From: Dermatemys mawii
Lineage: Eukaryota > Chordata > Testudines > Dermatemydidae
Length of the DNA stretch: 64,000 nucleotides
Assembly: GCA_007922305.1 (NCBI GenBank)
Contig: ML677335.1
Span: 16,674,218 to 16,738,217, forward strand
Reading direction: 5' to 3'
Shown: positions 58,287 through 64,000 of the stretch, piece by piece
Layout of the letters: each line of letters opens with the position of its first letter
Numbering within the stretch: the stretch's first letter is position 1
Made by a program: the position numbers and the translations under genes
Notes under the pieces: model-generated
The model's database searches: none
The model's input: the letters and a program-made list of their open reading frames with translations, nothing else
Told to the model about the DNA's origin: nothing

Positions 58287-58292
58287 TTTAAT
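58287..58292 (-). terminator. KIF20B: Candidate KIF20B polyadenylation signal
   Basis: The minus strand reads attaaa 171 bp after the stop codon. No aataaa is nearer. The CR1 copy at 55,628-58,200 begins beyond it. A longer 3' UTR cannot be excluded. Confidence 0.45.
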
Positions 58293-58462
58293 AGTTTAGC
58301 AATTTTATACAGTACTTCTGAGGTTTAAACAAAAGAAAAACTATACAAAGGCAATGGGAGTATAATAAAGGAGCTACAGTTCACTATATACAATCAACAG
58401 AAAATAATACAACAGAATAAGACCTGATTTAGAATTATATAAACATGCTTCTACATGACCAT

Positions 58463-58540
58463 TTATCTTGCTGTTTTTGACCGCAGTCGTCGCTTGATGA
58501 TTAGATGATCACTTTCCTTTTCCTTTTGATCCATAACAAT
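58463..58540 (-). CDS. KIF20B: KIF20B last coding exon (partial gene)
   Basis: This exon encodes the extreme C-terminus of a kinesin-6 motor (M-phase phosphoprotein 1) that works at the spindle midzone and in cytokinesis. An acceptor tctcattttttag precedes it, and it opens in phase 0. It reads IVMDQKEKESDHLIIKRR and ends SKTAR followed by TAA. By recall this matches the vertebrate KIF20B C-terminus, which ends in a DHxIIKRRLR..TA-type basic motif. The basic tail may contact microtubules or act as a nuclear signal. The exon joins 60,000-60,142 without breaking frame. Confidence 0.88.
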   Translation of the reverse strand: MVMDQKEKESDHLIIKRRLRSKTAR

Positions 58541-59999
58541 CTAAAAAATGAGACATTATGAAAGTTATTTTTGCTTTTCCTCAGATAAATGTTTAATATG
58601 GAATCATAGGTCAATGTCACTCTATAGATAATTCTAGATATCTGTAGAGATGGCTGCATTCACACAGTTAGCTGCATAAAACACCCACCACTAGTATCTC
58701 CCTGAGCTATACTCATAATAAATTGCACAATATTGCTACTACTACTTTTTTTAAGGATCCATAATAGTCTAAGATCAATGGATAGAGCTCCACATAAATT
58801 TCATGAAAAAAAAAATCCTAGCAAGGACTAGGATGTTTCAGACTATGTTTGCATAGAAATTAACATGAGAATAAAAGTTGTAAAACCACAGAAACCATTC
58901 TGACTGGAAACAATTTACAATCCTAAACTTGTAGTACTAACTCACCAAAAGGGAAAGTAAAAAAGTTTTTTTTAAAAAAAGCGAGATGAGATGAGTGAAG
59001 TATTACCAACCACCCTGTCTCTCTAATATCCTGGCTACACCACCACAGCATGCAACATATAAAACTAAACAAAAACAAAAGTTTAACATTCCCTTGACCT
59101 TCCCTGGCTTGACCGGCATCCTGGATCTTGTGCAATCTGGTTTCTGCGCCTCTCCCTTCACACTGCTCTCACTAAAATTACTGGGATTACTCATTTGCAT
59201 ACGAATCTGTAGGACAGAGGCATAAGAATGAGATTGTCAGTCCCTGCTCTGGCCTCTTCACAATGGGAAAAAGGACCAGAGCAGAATAAAGCATTCTTAA
59301 AATCCCTGCTTCCAGGTGGTGGAACATTCCTCCAGTGCAAGAACTGTAGAGAACCATATGGCTATCCTCCAAGGGCCCTCTTGCAAGCCCTGGCATATGG
59401 GACATGTCAGGGACTACACTAGGAGGGATGTGTCGGTGTGGTGCCCCAGCATGCAAGACTGTGGAGTTTCTAGGTATTTCTCCAAATCATTGGACAGCTC
59501 CAGGAGACTTCCATAGTTTGGACAGGCCTGTAGTCTTAGCGATGCAGCATAGAATCTCATCTTCAGGATTTAAATCAAGTATTTTCCTTATTCTTTAATT
59601 AGTTATCCATTTCTATTCATCATTTTCCTTTTACATTTAAATGGATGCAGTCAACTGAAAAAATAACTTCTTGTTAACTACAATAGCTGAAAAAATGTCT
59701 GATGCCCCACACCAGAACGATTATGACTAAAGAAAGGAATGGGTCAGTTTGTGCACTTGACAGCACTTTCACTATATTCCCTGCAGGGCAATTCAGCTTC
59801 TCCTATTTATACAGGTCTTGCAAATAGAGGAGAGACAAGAGGAGAAAAAAGAAGATACATTTGTAAAACCATGAAGATTGGCAAAGTGGAGTTGGGGGAA
59901 CTGAAGTACATGTCACTATTTTTAACTCATTTTTGTAAACTGATTAGATCTCAGGTTGACTTATCTCACTGCCGTGTGTGTGGAAAACATGTCACTTAC
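58541..59999 (-). other. KIF20B: KIF20B intron between last two coding exons
   Basis: Bounded by a gtaagtg donor (59,999 side) and tttttag acceptor (58,541 side). It holds the dispersed repeat at 58,998-59,056; otherwise no feature. Confidence 0.75.
58998..59056. repeat. Dispersed repeat end inside KIF20B intron
   Basis: gtattaccaaccaccctgtc tctctaatatcctggc parallels 47,320-47,370. Confidence 0.5.
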
Positions 60000-60142
60000 C
60001 ACATCACCAGGAATGTCTAAAGGAAAGGAAATGTCAGTTGAGTACAGCTTTCGCTTGGTTCTTTTCGGCTTGAGCTCCTTTGCTTTGTGAATTTCTACTT
60101 CTGTAGATTTGGGGGAACTTATTGTTGCAATCAGCTTCTTTG
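60000..60142 (-). CDS. KIF20B: KIF20B penultimate coding exon (partial gene)
   Basis: A 143-bp exon with acceptor aatgtcttgtag and donor gtg|gtaagtga. It starts in phase 1 (two bases complete an Ala codon begun in the previous exon) and ends in phase 0. It reads (A)KKLIATISSPKSTEVEIH, then ELKPKRTKRKLYSTDISFPL and DIPGDV. The KxKRxKRKLYxxxISxPxDI block is the part I recognise as KIF20B. Proline-directed sites (SSPKS, SFP) and the basic KPKRTKRK stretch fit the phosphorylated, nuclear-in-interphase tail known for this kinesin. Confidence 0.9.
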
Positions 60143-60895
60143 CTACAAGACATTTTATTTTAATCAATATTTTATTATTTTTAAACAAAAAGCATTTATT
60201 AGACGGAATCAAGGGAATATTTTAAAAACTGCAATATATTCCTCTAATCACAGCTGAAAAGGTTTTTAAAGAGGAAATAGTTTGAAGGAAACCTTGCTTT
60301 ACTATACAGACACATTTGATTTTTTAAAGAGATTTAGAAAATATGGATCACAGCAAACCTGCATGTGCCAAATAAATTAAGCCATATTAAGACATTAAGT
60401 AATTTTCTCACTTCCTAGGAAGGGACAGATTTGGAGATCGATTCCGCTGTCAATTGTACAGCAATCCCACTGACTTCCTTGAAATTACTGTACTCTTACC
60501 TATCCAGGTGAAATAAAGATCAGAATCATGCCCTATTATAAACTTAATTAAAAATAGTGAGCGTTATTGTTTTTACAAAATATGCACATGCAGAATTCTT
60601 TTTTTTCTGATTTAAACTGATAGTAATTTTTAAAGCACTTTAGGAAAAAAAAAGTCCTTAGCAGACTCAGACAATTTCATGACATTAGACTGACTACAAA
60701 AGTTAAAAGTTTATAACTGTTCAAACACAAGTTGTCAAGATCACACATCAAAATATAAAGTAAATATCCTTAAAATCAAACTCTAAGTAGTTCTCAAGCT
60801 GAATTGTTCTTATTTTGTCTAACTGTAAATTTACATGATCAGCAAAAGAAATATTTTTTCTGTTTGCATGTGTACAGTGAAATCAATGTTTACAG

Positions 60896-61497
60896 TGTGA
60901 CAAAGTTCCAAGTCTGTATTTGTGGGTCCTGCGCTTCCTGGCAGATTTAGTGGCCTCAGAAACTCATCCAGGCCCCAGAGTGACCTCCCTTTCTCAGTAA
61001 GTAATTAGGGGAGACAGGGCCCGCCGTCTACTCCGGACTCCAGCCCAGGGACCCTAATAGTATCAGCTAAGATGGCTGACCTTTTAGGCACAAAACACAA
61101 TACAATTCCCTGGGCTACTTCCTCACAGCAGTCCCCGCTTCTAAAAACTCCACTTCACCCTTACCTCAGGGCCTCCTTCCTTCTGTATGATATGTTGTCC
61201 ACCACTCAGTCTCACCAACAGCATAACCTCCTTCCACAGCTCCTGACACCCACAGCCCACCTGACTAACTGGGAGGTTTTTATCTGGTTTCAGCCAGTCC
61301 CTGATTGGCTTCAGGTGTCCCAATCAGGCTAGCTGTTTCTACTCCTTTCTAGAAGGTTCTTAATTGGCCCCAGGTGTCTTGATTGGCCTGGAATGGCCTT
61401 TGTTTGCCTATCCAGGGAACAGGGACCTACACATCCTGAGGCTGGTATATCTGCCTTCCAGCACTCTCCTATACCCTTCTGGTGTGACTCCGTCACA
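60896..61497. repeat. LTR-like repeat, TGTGAC...GTCACA ends
   Basis: The block starts tgtgacaaagttccaagtc and ends ggtgtgactccgtcaca, giving short inverted termini TGTGAC/GTCACA. It is more G+C-rich than the intron around it. It looks like a solo LTR, but the direct repeats at its edges (acag-like) are weak, so another class is possible. Confidence 0.5.
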
Positions 61498-61564
61498 CAG
61501 ACATTTATCATAAAAAATCTAATCCTTCCCAGCCTACTTATAATCTTGTCCTCCCACCTGACTG

Positions 61565-61665
61565 TTTACCTGTTACATTTTTCCTGAATCTTAGACTGAT
61601 TTTTCCCTGGGGCAGAGACTATCTTTTTTGTTTGTACAGTGCCTAATAAAACAGGCGCTGATCAC
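61565..61665 (+). repeat. Old dispersed repeat (ggggcagagactatcttttt)
   Basis: ccctggggcagagactatct ... ttgtttgtacagtgcctaat resembles a widespread amniote repeat with a TTGTACAGCGCCTAGCAC-like core. Class not known to me. Confidence 0.45.
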
Positions 61666-61864
61666 AACAACAATGAAGAATGGCAAATACTTTATTCATC
61701 TTATGAGATTATATTGGGCAATAATTCTGTTTTTAAATTAGAAAAGCTAAAATAAAACAATAGTTGTGCTGTTCATTTACATCCAACACAGCCAAACTTA
61801 GGTTAGGCTGAGAAAGTACGCTCAAGAGAACAGAAAATTTCCTACCAAAAGTTTCCTTTTTGCA

Positions 61865-62380
61865 AGCAGCATCTCCCACAGTTCTGGATGTCTAGGCTGC
61901 TCTCCTGTCTCTGCAATTTAGAGAGGCAGATCAGCATATTGGCAGTGCGTGATCTGGCCATGCCTTCTCTGTACCTGTTTGCTGCCAGATGAGTTATTCC
62001 AAAACTATAAAATTTGCAGAACATTAACCAATATTCCAGAGATAAAACAACTATGTACCTTAGACCAAAGAAGATGATCATATGATAACTCTTCCATATC
62101 TCACCCTTGATTTATGAGCCACCCAGGGTGGGAAGTATTGTGGGAGATGCTGCTAGCAGAATGGAAAATCATCAAGAAGAATTTTTTTTAGTTTGCTCCC
62201 CAGCATCTCCCACACTTCTGAATGTTTGGGCAGTAGCGCTGCAGTGGCAGAGAATCTGGAAGCAAGCAGGAGCAGAGGGGGCTTGGCCAGACCATGCGCC
62301 AAAACATTGATCAACCTTTGTGAGCTGCAGAGGGGAGAGAGAGAGAGGCCCAGATGTCCAGAACTGTGGAAGAACCTGGG
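61865..62380. repeat. Cluster of alternating inverted copies of a short repeat
   Basis: The motif cagcatctcccacagttctg occurs in plus sense at 61,868 and (variant) 62,203, and in minus sense at about 62,138 (attgtgggagatgctg) and 62,350 (gatgtccagaactgtgg). Two neighbouring fold-backs can form. Confidence 0.7.
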
Positions 62381-62532
62381 CTGCAGAACAAACAGCCATA
62401 CACTGCATTTGTGAAGCATTTACTATGCCACATTTGCAAACCAATATATTACTTTAGCCACTTGTTCTCTTTCTACATTTTCTAATAGGAATCACAGAAA
62501 AAGAGAGGTCTTCTAGTTTGTGCTATACAAAC

Positions 62533-62680
62533 CTTTGGAGTGAATAATTGTAGGAGAACTTTGAAAGAAATCTCCAAGCTTTTGTAGGGTTCCATCTTTT
62601 TTCTGAGTTGACTTTGTACTTGAAGTCGATACTTGTTTTCTTAAGGGGTATTCCTTTCTGAATGATTGTGTAGCGGCCAC
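62533..62680 (-). CDS. KIF20B: KIF20B antepenultimate coding exon (partial gene)
   Basis: A 148-bp exon with acceptor agtatttctgtttag and donor caaag|gtttgtat (a GT donor, weaker than consensus). In phase 0 it reads VAATQSFRKEYPLRKQVS, then KSTQKKDGTLQKLGDFFQ and SSPTIIHSK, plus the first base of an Ala codon. The DG(T/A)LQKxGDFxQxSPxII block is the KIF20B tail signature I recognise. No stop or frameshift occurs in any of the three exons, consistent with a functional gene. Upstream exons, including the motor domain, lie beyond 64,000. Confidence 0.9.
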
Positions 62681-64000
62681 CTAAACAGAAATACTAGTTA
62701 ATATTTTAAGTAGTGAATCAGAGTTTCACTTATCTTTTAGTCCACAAATTAAGTTGGATAATCAGATGGCTCATTTCTACTTTTTAACATTACATAGGGA
62801 CTGCAGTTATCAATTTATACCTCACTCTGTTCCCTTCCTTTGAGAATTAAGAACCCTTGTGTATGTACTAATATGCATAGCAAAGTCAATCTGAATATTC
62901 AGGCTGCAACAGGGTTTAAAACACAATGTTTTGCAACACACAAAAATCCACCAAGATATAAATAACATTATAAAAAACAGGGGTCCTGGCCTCACTAAGA
63001 TCAGTGGCAAAATTCCCATTGACTTAAAAGGGAAAGGATTTCACTCCATGTGTGTACTGATACTTACTCCATGAGAGCTTTAACACCACACAATTTTGTT
63101 GCACTTCAGAGGATTTCAAAAGTACCTTCCAAACAATTATTGGGACATACATGGATTGTTTCACCTTGATATATGGTGGAAGATGGTGGCAGTTTAATAG
63201 CACTCAGCAATATTAAACAATTGTAAGGCAAAATTTTCACTTGTCTGGAATTTGTTTTACCTGCTCTACTATGACTGAAAGATTCAAGGAAGTTATTTCT
63301 CTGCTATTTTACTGTTATTGGGTATTAGGCAGCATTGTGTCTAGTTAGTTTCAGGGTTTCCCCTGGACACAACATTCTCCTGTTTTCCCATTGCTATTTC
63401 TTGACTTAATTTAGGCCCCAATTCTTCTATAGGATCCATTTAGGCACACCTTTGTGTCCATGGGGATCCCTTTTGAAATCAGTGGGGCTTTTGCTACGTA
63501 GACTCAAAGGTTGGTCTACACAAATCCAGGACTAGGTGTGACTGTGTATAACTGTGCCTTTGCAGAGCATCTACTTCAAATGCTCCTAGCTTGATGTGAT
63601 TTGAGTCTGTAGATGATACTGCATTACGAATACCACAACTAATCTAGCCAACCGGTTTCCTCTGTTTTTGAGAGTTAGTAGCACAACAACAGTGGAGAGA
63701 AACTCATTTTATAAATAGAATAAATTGATAGAAGAATCACAAAAATTGTCAGAGGTAATCAGGGGCAAGTGTCAGCTGGCTGGCCACAGGCAGGGCAAAT
63801 TCACCCTCTGTAAAGCCTGTAAGGGCTGACTCATGTCAGGAGCACTGCTTAGATTTAAGCCAGATGTTTGCAGGACTGCTCTGCCATGCCTCAGTGGATG
63901 CAGAGGAGTCTGAAAAGGTGGTTCTCCAGTTGCAGATCCAGGTGTTTGAAGTCATTATGCTGCTGTTTACCCAATCCAGGGGAGGAGAAGGAAGAGGAAA
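62681..64000 (-). other. KIF20B: KIF20B intron, continuing past the window
   Basis: No further exon was recognised. A CAATGGGA-type repeat remnant lies at 62,985-63,045 (aattcccattgacttaaaag, ggatttcactcc). Confidence 0.6.

Larger units (their letters stand above)
60143..62532 (-). other. KIF20B: KIF20B intron
   Basis: It contains a probable LTR-type repeat (60,896-61,497), an old dispersed repeat (61,565-61,665) and an inverted-repeat cluster (61,865-62,380). No further exon was recognised. Confidence 0.7.

Noticed and set aside
59187..59456. Minus-strand 89-codon frame as an additional KIF20B exon
   Set aside because: Exons at 58,463 and 60,000 already join in phase, and this frame has no recognisable KIF20B-like content.
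1..64000. tRNA, rRNA or snRNA genes
   Set aside because: No A/B-box tRNA clover-leaf, rRNA core or U6-like start was recognised by eye; a dedicated scan could still find a degraded SINE head.

Overview
The window looks like vertebrate nuclear DNA, most likely from a turtle or another archosauromorph reptile. The evidence is abundant CR1-type LINE fragments, several G+C-rich non-autonomous hAT elements, a Penelope-like element with a GIY-YIG endonuclease remnant, PIF/Harbinger elements, and three spliced exons that read as the C-terminus of the mitotic kinesin KIF20B. No mammalian L1 or Alu is recognisable. The taxon is inferred from this repeat mix. Family names come from recognition by eye, not from a database search.

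Layout. Positions 1 to about 58,200 hold no recognisable host gene and look like the intergenic region downstream of KIF20B. This region is AT-rich single-copy sequence peppered with transposon copies. They include CR1/L2-type LINE pieces on both strands; hAT elements with 8-bp target duplications (13,090-13,842, 41,201-41,525, 46,379-47,159 and others); two TA-flanked MITEs (7,750 and 14,718); a Penelope 3' end (25,590-26,330); an LTR (36,975-37,733); and many short palindromic repeats built around a CAATGGGA-like core.

The most complete element is a 4,051-bp PIF/Harbinger transposon at 50,092-54,142, flanked by TTA duplications and sitting in an older LINE. It has two convergent genes. One is an uninterrupted 436-codon DDE transposase on the plus strand. 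The other is a two-exon Myb/SANT-like protein on the minus strand, broken by a nonsense codon and frame changes. A 281-bp Harbinger MITE with related ends lies at 44,017-44,297, inserted in another LINE.

From about 58,260 to the window's end lies the 3' end of KIF20B on the minus strand: the last three coding exons (62,533-62,680, 60,000-60,142, 58,463-58,540), their introns, and a short 3' UTR with a candidate ATTAAA polyadenylation signal. The three exons join in frame into a tail of about 122 residues. The rest of the gene lies beyond position 64,000. Just downstream of the UTR is a CR1 copy split by two hAT insertions (55,628-58,200).
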